Source: Ladona fulva
Lineage: Eukaryota; Arthropoda; Insecta; Odonata; Libellulidae
Direction: 5' to 3'
NCBI GenBank assembly: GCA_000376725.2
Contig: KZ308282.1
Location: forward strand, 256,164-320,163
DNA: 64,000 bases
Shown: positions 1 to 13,800 of the stretch, piece after piece
Position numbering within the stretch: the stretch's first letter is position 1
How the letters are laid out: each line of letters starts with the position of its first letter
Program-made: the position numbers and the translations under genes
The notes under the pieces: model-generated
Seen by the model: only the letters and a program-made list of their open reading frames with translations
What the model was told of the DNA's origin: nothing
The model's database searches: none

Positions 1-50
1 GAAAATATTAATTTAAACAATTATTATTGTTAAAAGTGAAGGGATTTTTT

Positions 51-411
51 TCATCAAAATCAAAATTTTCACTTTAAAGAGCTGGCGTTTTCATAATTTT
101 AAGAAATTGTTTAATATTAGAGGTTCATTGAGTAGATAATTTTATATTCTATTAGAAAAAAATTTATTTTCAAAATTTGAACAGCTATTGTAGTCGCTAG
201 AATGCACACCAATTGGTAACACTTTCGCGAACGCCCTGTAGATATCCTATGATATATACGATAAATGTTGATAATCTTCAATGAAAAAATGTTTTGCGTA
301 CTCTCAAAGATACAATATAGGTATGTACCAGCTTAGAAAGCTGTACATTTTACCGTTTTTCTAAAAGAAATTTCCAAAAAACTCTTAAATTTTGCCCTTC
401 TAAACCAGGTG
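51..411 (+). repeat. 355-bp dispersed repeat, copy A
   Basis: Direct repeat of 4200-4553 at roughly 90 percent identity by eye. Shared stretches include CTTTAAAGAGCTGGCGTTTT and GAATGCACACCAATTGGTAA. It ends at TTCTAAACCAGG, right before the MITE at 421. Non-coding; no family recognised. Confidence 0.7.
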
Positions 412-420
412 CCTAATTAA

Positions 421-688
421 GGTGATAGAGAATTAAAATTATTTGATACCGTGCTTTTTTCTTAGGCGTTTCTCTTCAAACTTCAATGTTAAGTTGAGAA
501 TATGAATAAATGTTCAGAAAAAATTTCATTGAAATCTGTGATGGTTGAGCGGGGACCACTTGACATGGAATTGGTCCACTTGACATGGAATGACCCGGAA
601 GGGGGGTTTTAGGGAGAGAGTCGCATCTCCTGAACGAGTGAAGAGAAACGCCTAAGAAAAAACATTTAATTTTCATTCTCTATCACCC
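421..688. mobile_element. MITE with about 50-bp terminal inverted repeats
   Basis: The left end (GGTGATAGAGAATTAAAAT, then TTTTTTCTTAGGCGTTTCTC near 455-475) is mirrored at 637-688 (GAGAAACGCCTAAGAAAAAA, then ATTCTCTATCACC). The interior carries a 20-bp tandem duplication with core CCACTTGACATGGAAT (near 557-590). No coding capacity. Superfamily and target-site duplication not settled. Confidence 0.65.
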
Positions 689-3600
689 TAAGCTAGTCAA
701 AGTCGCGAGACACGCATAGTAGCACTCCTTGTTAGACCGACTACTCATCCACGAAGTACATCTGTCAAATTTCATGGCATCGAAATATATGCTTAAATGA
801 ATGATTTTAAAACTAGAGTTCTACTAGAACGACTTGGAAAATAAATCGATAATCGAATTAGAAATGGATGTACGAGACAATGTGTTCTTCTCGAGTGACA
901 ACCTACATAGTGTCGACTTCCGGTTTAACAGTTCCTCTCGATTACCATTTAAAAGCCATTAACAAAAGATGCGAATCCCCTCGGAGTTCGTCGTCGCAGG
1001 CATTTCAAATGAGGATTTTAACGTACTAAATATTCGGTTGACACCAGAGCACTCCGAACAAGCAGATACGATGGGCTTGAAAGAATACGGCCATCACCAA
1101 CTGAAAGATTGCAATTCTTCCAAATGTTTATTTAATACACGTGGGCATACATGGATAGAGTGAATCGCTCGAGTGAGAAATAGAACACTAAATAATCAAA
1201 CTGTTACGAGAATTCTTAAGAATATTATATGCTGCCCGATGAAGACATTTATTTAAGCAAAGCTTCCAAAATATGGTCCTCACCTCAAATTGTGCTGCTA
1301 TGATACTAAACCTTCGAATCCTGAATCTGAAGGAAGGATCCAAGTCGAATGTACGCACCATTTGTATAAATGTAATAAAGGCCAAAATGTACAAGAGAAA
1401 GGCTGCATTACAAAGAAATTCCTTTGAAAGAGGAGTAACCATATTTACATCATAATTCCATCTTCCGATTAAATATCTCTTATAATCTATAAGTCACTCT
1501 TATGTAGTGAGCAAAGACAGCAACTGTTAACACGACCATTAAAATTATCCAGGAAATATGCGATGCGTAACGAATGTGCAACCAAAGTGGGCATAAACTC
1601 AGTCTTCATATGCCCAACGTCAGTCGTCATTCCTTTTCATTCTTTCTTTACATGCATGTCACACGAAAATCATAAAAAATCTCTTTAATTATTTATCATT
1701 CCTTCCGATTGAAGTCAAACTCAATTTTAACGGGAATTATCGGAACTATGAAAATATAAAATTTTTATCAAAGGCATATAAAACGTACGGTAGCTGTTCT
1801 TCATACTTTTATCCTCATCTACATCTACATAAGTACCCTGCAAGCCGGCGTGTGGCAGGGGGAAGATATCCTCCGTAAATAAAGGAAAGCAAATCTTAAG
1901 AGACCTCCCTAATGACCGAACGAATAGCGATTTTCCTCCTCTTAGACTGCTGCTCAAGAACAGGAGACCTTCAGTTTCCAATTTACGTCCACCAAACACT
2001 ATTTATCCCACGAATTAAGTTCTAAAAACAGCGATCGTTTTCGTCGATCGATGTCACATTCATGTCGGTTGACATTTTCAAAAGCTAAATGGGCAAATTA
2101 TTCCGTCAAGAGTCCGACGAAAGATATAAATGGTTCAATAGACGATACAATGAATCGAGTCTATTGTGGCAGACAATTTCGCCGTAAGAAATCCTCCCAC
2201 GCGCCCGCGGGAGGTGAAGGACGAATCGAACGGATACACTTGAAATCCGACCGTTCAACTGGTTTCGCTCAATTGCACACACAACGCTGAAATGTGCACA
2301 TTGGTCACTAATCCTGGGGAAAGCGGCGTTAATAGAGACAAGCCATTGCTTGTCTACATATATAGCTAGTGCATAATCTAGTTTTTAAAGCGCAGAATAA
2401 AGAAACTTTCACTTAATCCTCGGCTAAACTGAAACATCAACCGGTACTTAGACTTTATAAACGCAAATAACAGATGTCGTCACTATTCACAAAGCAACAA
2501 AATTATAAACCGATGCCATTCAGCGATATTATTTGAATAAATTTATAGGTCCGGTTGCGTAGAAATTCACAACAATTTGCTGCACAACTTTTTTAATTTT
2601 TGACTCCCACGATTGCGGTAGAAATAGTTTCGACCTCATTCTTCACATCTGAATTAAATTACGTTGAATACTAAAATAAGTTTTATTAACAATACTTACA
2701 CGAAAAGAATACCTGGCCATGAAAGGCAAAAAAGGCTTCTAATACACGCATAAGACAAAAAATAATTCCAAACTAGAAGCTAAGACAAGAAGTCCATAAA
2801 ATGTCCGCAGAAATTCCGAAAGAAACATTTTTGACGTAGAAAAGCAACATACAAACTAACCAATAAACTCCGTCGGGATATTTGCTCAATAAAAGCTACG
2901 AAATTCCATTATCAGCGTTGAGAGACAGAGAGAGAGAATAAATTGCTGAATAGAAGAACGCGAAGAAAAATGACAGCTGAGTCAATTAGGTTAAGCTCAT
3001 GTTAGCGTAACTACCTCAAAGACCAACACTACTCCTCTAATAGATGGCATCAAAATACATTAAGTTTTCTGATTCTAATTCTAACGAACACTCTTTTGGC
3101 GATACATTATATTATTATCTTATCTTTGGTGCTTAAACATTGAAAACAAAGGAAACATGAGCTTATATCTGGAAAAGTCGCAGACTTTTCGAAAATCCGT
3201 TTTACGAAAATTCTCCGGAGGGGTTCAACACTGACGTAAATAATGTTTTCGTGTACTTTACTCTCTTCCAAGCATCGAAATCAAATGGCGAAAGTCAACT
3301 GAAATTAACCGGGATGTAACATACGGACACTCCAAACAGGCGTGTTAAAACCGCGAAGAAAGTCGAGAAATTTCGACGAAGACACCGATCCAAAGCGTCT
3401 GAATCATCGGCTGAACGCACAGCTGTTTCTCGAATGAAATTCAAAACGAAGCCACGCTGAATCGATGTTTTTATTCCCTTTCGCGGAGATTCGAGCCGGC
3501 CCTTAATTCTCTGAATTAAGGGCCGAAGCAACAGGTAGCGAAAGAATACGACACAAAAGGCGTTGGAAACTGAGCTTCTCCAAGGACGAAAAAATAAAGC

Positions 3601-4199
3601 GCAACTTCCTCGCGTGCCGCAGAAGACGAACTTATCGAATCGCTTAGTTCAAGGCTCTTAAAAATGGGGAAAGGGATCGAAAATGCAAATAGAAAATCTT
3701 AAGAATCTTCCTTAATACATTTTTTCTATGCTTCCTCATTCTATTGGTACTGATGTAAGAACATTTCTTCTTTAAAAATCGGAGTTTTCTGATCCTCGGA
3801 GAAATCCTCGGTGTTGTTTGCACATAAGTATTAGAAAGCGAGATTATGATTGATCAAAATCCGTAATAATTAAAACTGTCCGATAAAAGTTGGGGAAATA
3901 TCGAAAAAACGACGAATTCTGAAATCGTTTCGAATAAGTACGTGTGGGAAAAACTAATTTTAGAAATACCAAAAATTTTATTCGATAACACGAAAATACA
4001 AATGTCGACATTTTATTCATGTGCAATTAACTGTAGGCAGCAAAATGAAAACCGACAAGGATATGTTTGCGATGCGAAAGCTCTGAAAATAGGTTTCCTA
4101 AAGAAACAGCTGCATCATAATCATTAAATAAGAGAACCTAGTGCAAACAACGGAGACATCGATTTATTTCAGCATTCGATTCCGCAAATTTTACTGACA
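689..4199. other. Non-coding stretch upstream of CRAL-TRIO gene 1
   Basis: Apart from the repeat at about 1805-1990 I see no exon, RNA gene or recognisable element. Short open frames here have no family motif. The missing first exon of CRAL-TRIO gene 1 was looked for through its expected KEWLKKQP..RAR motif and not found. Confidence 0.5.
1805..1990. repeat. Interspersed repeat with CATCTACATCTACATAAGTA start
   Basis: The sequence from about 1813 (CATCTACATCTACATAAGTA, CCCTGCAAGCC, GTGTGGCAGGGGG) resembles a repeat start that I recall from many arthropod genomes, usually assigned to retroelement 3' regions. This is a recollection, not a search result. Confidence 0.35.
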
Positions 4200-4553
4200 T
4201 AAATCAAAATTTTCACTTTAAAGAGCTGGCGTTTTCATAATTTTAAAAAATTGTTTAATTTTAGAGGTTCATCGAATACATAATTTTATATTCTATAAGA
4301 AAAAAATTTGTTTTCAAAATTTAAACGGATATTGTAGACGCTAGAATGCACACCAATTGGTAACGCATGAGCGAACGTCCTGTAGATATCCTATCATATA
4401 TACGATAAATTTTGTTAATCTTCAATGAAAAAATGTTTTACGTACTCTCAAAGGTACAATATAGGTATGTACAAGCTTATAAAGCTGTATGTTTACCGTT
4501 TTTCTAAAAACAATTTCCAAAAAACTCTTAAATTTTGCCCTTCTAAACCAGGC
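4200..4553 (+). repeat. 355-bp dispersed repeat, copy B
   Basis: Second copy of the repeat at 51-411, same orientation. It lies less than 300 bases before the first visible exon of CRAL-TRIO gene 1. The two copies have the same left and right limits, which suggests an element rather than a segmental duplication. Confidence 0.7.
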
Positions 4554-4835
4554 GCTCCCTTATATCATTGTTATTCTCCTAATTTTAACCTATTCTTTAA
4601 TTAATTTCATTGATTTCAATGGCAGTTATTTTATGGCAATAGAAATGTATTTACTTTCAGGCAAAACCTTGCACTTTGAACAGGTTCAACTTATGGAATG
4701 ACATCAATAGTATTCATCAATTTCCATACATCCTAGCAATGATCAAAATCACTACAATAAATAAGAACTAAATTTTTATTAATATCTGAGTCTTATCAAA
4801 TGGATGCTACAAGTATTTCTACTAACGCCTTTCAG

Positions 4836-7800
4836 ATGACCAACACCTTGTAGCATTTCTTCGTGGCTGTAAATTTAGTTTGGAAAGGACAAAGGAAAAG
4901 CTAGATGCATATTACACAGTGAAAACTCATCTAAAGGATTATTTTTATGATCGTGATCCTATGAGTCCAGACATTCAAGAAGTAATGAAAGCAGGGTAAA
5001 TGGACATTATTCTTCTTTATTTAGTGTTATTTTTTCTTAGATTCAGAAATCATCCTCAAATTTATAGTTCAATAATTTTACAATAAAAATGATAACGCAA
5101 TGCATTTTTATTTGAAGAATTTTACTTCCTCTACGAGACCCAGATGATAAAGGCAGAAGAGTATTTTTGATGAGACCAGGGAAAGGAGACCCTTCCAAAA
5201 TTAAAATGACCAGCATCATTAAAGTCAACATGATGATAGCTGACATTTCACTCTTAGATGATGACATACACACCATTGCAGGAAGTGTAAGTCTTTGCGA
5301 TATGAGAGGAATGACCATTGGCCATGTTACACAGATGACACCATCTCTCATGAAACAAACTATGGTTTGTTTCCAGGTATGTAATTCTACGACATATTTG
5401 TTATATTATTATAGAACTATGCATGCCAAAGTTTTGGTTTTGCATAAATCAGAAGCAAAAATGATAAATGACAAAATATTATCTAAAATTATCAACAAAT
5501 TATCTATAATCATCTATATTAACCCTTCCGCTAATGTTGTCGTCTATAGACAATGGAGACTTTCCTCTGCAAGCGAACTAATGTCGTGTATAGACGACGC
5601 AGGTACAAGCTTATTCTTCAAGGAGAAGCATAGCTTCCAGGTATATTTTTTGGCCCCTTTCTGGCTTCAATTGCGGGTTTCCTTACCCTTCTCCGGGCAA
5701 CCGCATTGGTCTTAGGGCTAATGCACAGCCCCTTTAACAGCATGGGGCCGCGGTTAAATAAATGTTATTGCAATTGTTTTGCTAAAGAATGATTTGTTGC
5801 TCTTTCAGTCAATATATCCTTGGAGTGGAGAATCTCATATTTTGCTTGTAGTTTACAGCTTTTAAACGAAATTATTGCGTTAATATTAACGTATTTAGAG
5901 AAAATAGTAGATATTTCAATATCATTATGGTAGATTGCTAAATATGTTAATATCAATAGTAGAGTTTCGATTACAAGTTGCACGTCATCAGTGAAACACG
6001 AGATTTTCATCACGAAAGACATATTGGCCATGTGTACAACAATTGATTCCTTAGCAAAATAACTGCAACAATATTTAGTTTTTCTAACCCCCATGCTGCA
6101 GAATAGGCCATAAACCTCCACCGAGCCCCGCTGTGAAGGACCCAAAAGGGTAACTAGCATCGGCAGAGGTTCAGGAGGGCTTCATATCTCAGAGATATTT
6201 TTTCTGCAAAAGCCTCGGAATACGGATATGATTCTACGAGAATACCGCCGTAGCGAAAGGGTTAATTAACTAGATATTAAAATGTAATAAATGCAGCACT
6301 TTTTACTGAAGGAGTAAAAGCTTAGTGGTCTCCTTAAAATTGACATCTCCTACAATATACAGTGGTGATCCATATTACAATGAAACATAATGATCAGGTG
6401 TGATGAGGGTAGTGAAGATTATAGTCGAAAGATAATGATCAAAGAAAAGTGACAAATGCTAGAATACTATATTGCAAAGCTGTATAAAATAGGTTTCATA
6501 GATTTGCATTGAGGTAGTCCTTTCTAAATCATTTGTCACAGCTCTGAATTAAATAAACTCCATAATTTTACATTTAGGCTTGTGCATAAGTAGATCTTTA
6601 AATTTAGAATTTCTGTAAAGAAAATGAACAGTTGGGCAATACACCAGGTATTCATTGTTGGTTAAACAAAAAGATGTTATTTGATATATACCTAATATAT
6701 CTTTCATATAATGAAGAATTGAATGCATAGAATGAATTTAAATTAATATTGATAGTAAAAAATTTGATAATTACTAAAACGGAAAGTTTAGAACATCAGG
6801 AAATGTAAGAAATGGGAGATTTCCATAAACATTTTGACATCAACCTAAAAAATGAGTATACACAGTATATACTTGTTTATTAACTTGCTGCTTTATTTCA
6901 TTACTTAGGGCCTTTTTGTGGTATTTTGACATTCTTATCTCTACTATATTTGCTCTAGTTTGATTTGTAACCTTTTCCAATCTTCTTATCATTCTTGTTT
7001 GCTACACCTCATTACACCAAAGAATGCAGTACATCTTAGGCAACCATGTTCAAAGTGTAAATTTTACAAAGTTTGGACTGATACAGAAGAATTTTGAAAG
7101 GCTAACACCTACATGGAATAACATCTCTAATTACAGCATAATTTTTTCCTTTTCATATTAATTATTTAATTGGATTGAAATTTCATTGTTATATTTTTTC
7201 TAATTCTTAAATAAAATTTCCTCTCTCATTTCAGGATGGATATCCTTTAAGACCAAAAGGAATACATTATATTTACTCACCACAATTTTTTGAAGCAGCT
7301 TTCAATCTTTTAAAGTCACTTTCAAAAGAAAAGCTTCGAAAAAGAGTAAGTATAATTGCAAACATCTGTTACTTCAGATCATTGGTAATACTATAATACT
7401 CAGAACAAATTACTGTCATTTTCCTTCCTAAAGAATTAAAACTAAAATAATCAAATTTCTAGACCAATGTAGTGTTTTTCTTTTATATGTTGGATAGAGA
7501 TTTACACATTCATATTCACAAAACATCATCTGAGGCATTAAATATAAATTACCTTACAAATCAAAGCATTATCATCATCGTCATCATTATGAGATGTCAG
7601 ATATAATTTATCATTGGTGTACTGGGGATAAATTTAAATGTAAGATTAGAACCATCAAATTTTTATTTCTCAGACAATCAACATGTTGCTTCATTATAAC
7701 TTGAATGTTAATTCTTGAATGAAAAATAAAATTATAGTACACAGTTTTAATCAATAAACATTGCTCTAATTAATCATAACAACTTCGGAAATACACTTAA

Positions 7801-10800
7801 TAAGTAAATAAAGTATTTAATTAGGTAGCTTTCATACAAATAAAGTAAATTATAATATATTTTAACTTAAGGTTTATTCATTAGGTCAACTAAAAGTTCA
7901 ATCATATACTTGTATGTCATAAATAAGACAATTAAAAAGATTTTTCTATAGAAGGAATCAATTTTGAACATCTTTAAAATAAAAAGAAAATATCCTTTAA
8001 TTGATGCATTAAATTACTGCTCCTAAATATCATTTCTAAATGTATTCCTGCTAATGATTGAATGATTTTTTTCCTATATTTTTCTTGCCTTGAGGCATCA
8101 ATACTTCTTATTCTTACGTTAGCCTTTTCTTTGGACACATCCATACATTTCCTTTAATTTTATTGCTACATAAATCTGTTTTTCTCTGTCAAATCATAGT
8201 CTTTCTAGCATCTCTTTAGACATGTTTAACCTGTTTTTCTTAACTTGTTTTCCCTTCCATTTCTTACCACTCTTCTTCTCTTTTAATATTTTAGTGAGGC
8301 TTCCAGATAGCCAAGTAGGGAATCCGTTCAACATCAGTGAAAGTGGTCCTAGGTTCAATTCCCTGTGGAAACTTTTAATACCACACAATATTTAAGGAAC
8401 AAGCACACTTCTATATGCATTCATTTTGCCTCTATTGGCAGCTTCTCAAATTAAATCAATGGCAAATAAACTTAACCCTTGTCTCCTCAAATTACATATT
8501 CATACACATTTCTATCCCTCCATCTATTCCCTCATTCTTAGAATACATGTTACCCAAGTACATGAAATTATCCTCTAATTCAAGATTATATTTACATACT
8601 GAAAACATTCAATTTGCTCTTTTATCAAACACCTACTACTACTAAACTCACTCTCTCTTTAAAAGTAGTCATACAACCAATTACATCTGCAACTCCTTTG
8701 GTGATTGCCCAATTAATTCTTCATTCTCAGTATACAACATCACCAACTAAACGAGCATCTTCAGCTGCAAAGATTCTCACATGCTCACTATCTACATATT
8801 GAGAAACTAAGGACGTTGTTTGTCCAACACTTATCTTAAGCACTCATTGTAAGTCTGCTCATCATTTGTCCCTCCTATCATCTTGTACCCTTATTGCACT
8901 CGTCAACTATTCATCTACCCCACTCTCCATCAGAATCTCCTGCAATGCTTTCACTTATCATATACCATTCTCAAAGCAACAAATCCACAATTCACTCTCA
9001 TTATCATTAATATTTCATTTATTTTTTAAGAGTAAATATATCATTTTTGAGATGTCTATTTGGCATTATAGCACACTTTACCCTCCAAATTTTATTCAGA
9101 TGTGCTAACATAACCTTTTCAATTAGCAATTTAAAATAAACTTTCCCAGCTTAATAAAATCTTTCCATTTTTAGTAAAGTAAAAAACATCTTCTTCTGCT
9201 AAAAGGAATAATTATAGCAAGTTTTCATTGACAATAGGTGACCAATTTTATGACATACACATTATATAAATTTGGTAACAAAATAATAAGTTTGTATTCA
9301 TATTTTAGCAGTTAATCAGGTATTTCATTTGCACCAGCAGCTTTCCCTCTTCTTAATGTTTCTATACATTTTTTCTTAATCGCATGCCTTGATCTTCACT
9401 ATTCTTATTCATAAATTCATCATCATGTATATTCTGATATCCCCCTAGATTATTTCCATTAAACTCTGCAAAATNCACCATCTACCATACACCATCTACC
9501 ATACACCATCTACCATACACCATCTACCATACACCATCTACCATACACCATCTACCATACACCATCTACCATACACCATCTACCATACACCATCTACCAT
9601 ACACCATCTACCATACACCATCTACCATACACCATCTACCATACACCATCTACCATACACCATCTACCATACACCATCTACCATACACCATCTACCATAC
9701 ACCATCTACCATACACCATCTACCATACACCATCTACCATACACCATCTACCATACACCATCTACCATACACCATCTACCATACACCATCTACCATACAC
9801 CATCTACCATACACCATCTACCATACACCATCTACCATACACCATCTACCATACACCATCTACCATACACCATCTACCATACACCATCTACCATACACCA
9901 TCTACCATACACCATCTACCATACACCATCTACCATACACCATCTACCATACACCATCTACCATACACCATCTACCATACACCATCTACCATACACCATC
10001 TACCATACACCATCTACCATACACCATCTACCATACACCATCTACCATACACCATCTACCATACACCATCTACCATACACCATCTACCATACACCATCTA
10101 CCATACACCATCTACCATACACCATCTACCATACACCATCTACCATACACCATCTACCATACACCATCTACCATACACCATCTACCATACACCATCTACC
10201 ATACACCATCTACCATACACCATCTACCATACACCATCTACCATACACCATCTACCATACACCATCTACCATACACCATCTACCATACACCATCTACCAT
10301 ACACCATCTACCATACACCATCTACCATACACCATCTACCATACACCATCTACCATACACCATCTACCATACACCATCTACCATACACCATCTACCATAC
10401 ACCATCTACCATACACCATCTACCATACACCATCTACCATACACCATCTACCATACACCATCTACCATACACCATCTACCATACACCATCTACCATACAC
10501 CATCTACCATACACCATCTACCATACACCATCTACCATACACCATCTACCATACACCATCTACCATACACCATCTACCATACACCATCTACCATACACCA
10601 TCTACCATACACCATCTACCATACACCATCTACCATACACCATCTACCATACACCATCTACCATACACCATCTACCATACACCATCTACCATACACCATC
10701 TACCATACACCATCTACCATACACCATCTACCATACACCATCTACCATACACCATCTACCATACACCATCTACCATACACCATCTACCATACACCATCTA

Positions 10801-13800
10801 CCATACACCATCTACCATACACCATCTACCATACACCATCTACCATACACCATCTACCATACACCATCTACCATACACCATCTACCATACACCATCTACC
10901 ATACACCATCTACCATACACCATCTACCATACACCATCTACCATACACCATCTACCATACACCATCTACCATACACCATCTACCATACACCATCTACCAT
11001 ACACCATCTACCATACACCATCTACCATACACCATCTACCATACACCATCTACCATACACCATCTACCATACACCATCTACCATACACCATCTACCATAC
11101 ACCATCTACCATACACCATCTACCATACACCATCTACCATACACCATCTACCATACACCATCTACCATACACCATCTACCATACACCATCTACCATACAC
11201 CATCTACCATACACCATCTACCATACACCATCTACCATACACCATCTACCATACACCATCTACCATACACCATCTACCATACACCATCTACCATACACCA
11301 TCTACCATACACCATCTACCATACACCATCTACCATACACCATCTACCATACACCATCTACCATACACCATCTACCATACACCATCTACCATACACCATC
11401 TACCATACACCATCTACCATACACCATCTACCATACACCATCTACCATACACCATCTACCATACACCATCTACCATACACCATCTACCATACACCATCTA
11501 CCATACACCATCTACCATACACCATCTACCATACACCATCTACCATACACCATCTACCATACACCATCTACCATACACCATCTACCATACACCATCTACC
11601 ATACACCATCTACCATACACCATCTACCATACACCATCTACCATACACCATCTACCATACACCATCTACCATACACCATCTACCATACACCATCTACCAT
11701 ACACCATCTACCATACACCATCTACCATACACCATCTACCATACACCATCTACCATACACCATCTACCATACACCATCTACCATACACCATCTACCATAC
11801 ACCATCTACCATACACCATCTACCATACACCATCTACCATACACCATCTACCATACACCATCTACCATACACCATCTACCATACACCATCTACCATACAC
11901 CATCTACCATACACCATCTACCATACACCATCTACCATACACCATCTACCATACACCATCTACCATACACCATCTACCATACACCATCTACCATACACCA
12001 TCTACCATACACCATCTACCATACACCATCTACCATACACCATCTACCATACACCATCTACCATACACCATCTACCATACACCATCTACCATACACCATC
12101 TACCATACACCATCTACCATACACCATCTACCATACACCATCTACCATACACCATCTACCATACACCATCTACCATACACCATCTACCATACACCATCTA
12201 CCATACACCATCTACCATACACCATCTACCATACACCATCTACCATACACCATCTACCATACACCATCTACCATACACCATCTACCATACACCATCTACC
12301 ATACACCATCTACCATACACCATCTACCATACACCATCTACCATACACCATCTACCATACACCATCTACCATACACCATCTACCATACACCATCTACCAT
12401 ACACCATCTACCATACACCATCTACCATACACCATCTACCATACACCATCTACCATACACCATCTACCATACACCATCTACCATACACCATCTACCATAC
12501 ACCATCTACCATACACCATCTACCATACACCATCTACCATACACCATCTACCATACACCATCTACCATACACCATCTACCATACACCATCTACCATACAC
12601 CATCTACCATACACCACCATCTATACACTATCTGCCATACATCACCTGCCCTACATCGTCATCCATACAATGCCTGCCATGCACCGCCTGTTGTAATTCA
12701 CCAGCAGATTGCGGTGACCTACAAAACTAACTCTATCTGTTGGGTTTCAAGATGACACTATATTGGACAGTACCATATAAGATCTATAGCAAAGATATTA
12801 ATACACCACTGTATTTATGGTATATGGCCATTCCTATTATGGTTTAGATGCTGCTCATAAAACTTAGATTCAATGATCAAGGCAAAGTTGAAACGGGAAG
12901 TAGCTCAAAATATTATTCTAATTTCCTGTACATTCCTTGAGGAGTCAAAATGAATGTACCCTGGTATTGAACCAATGATCAATTTAGAAGTTTTTTTTAA
13001 CTTTTATATGTGCTATACTCATTAGTTCTATCCATATAATGCATTTTAGCTATTTTGTTTTTCGGAAATCATCTTGAAAACAGTTTTTAAAAGCCACCCC
13101 GAATAAACCTTATGGGAGAAATTTGATACATCCTGGCATCAAACCAATTATACTTATAGCAGAATTCCTTTCATATTATGGTTTAAAAATTTCTCTAGTA
13201 ACTATCCTTAAGGTTNACTTTACCCTCCAAATTTTATTCAGATGTGCTAACATAACCTTTTCAATTAGCAATTTAAAATAAACTTTCCCAGCTTAATAAA
13301 ATCTTTCCATTTTTAGTAAAGTAAAAAACATCTTCTTCTGCTAAAAGGAATAATTATAGCAAGTTTTCATTGACAACAGGTGACCAATTTTATGACATAC
13401 ACATTATATAAATTTTGTAACAAAATAATAAGTTTGTTTTAATCGTATTTTAGCAGTTAATCAGGTATTTCATTTGCACCAGCAGCTTTCCCTCTTCTTA
13501 ATGTTTCTATACATTTTTTCTTAATCGCATGCCTTGATCTTCACTATTCTTATTCATAAATTCATCATCATGTATATTCTGATATCCCCCTAGATTATTT
13601 CCATTAAACTCTGCAAAATTATTAGGCACAACGACCTTCTCATTAAGCACCCCATTTATTATAATTTCTTTTTTTGTCTCACCTTTTTTTCCATCCATAG
13701 TGATTTCTTGTTTATGTTGAAATCATCCTGTATCCTCTCAGTCTAAATACGTACACTTAATCTCTACTTATCTAAGTAATTTCTGCTGCAGTATTCTTTA

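Noticed and set aside
5765..6160. 131-codon minus-strand ORF as a transposase
   Set aside because: It lacks any DDE/DDD-type motif or similarity I can recognise, and the whole element is only 739 bp.
9476..12616. CRISPR-like array
   Set aside because: There are no spacers; units are directly adjacent 14-mers, and the locus is eukaryotic.
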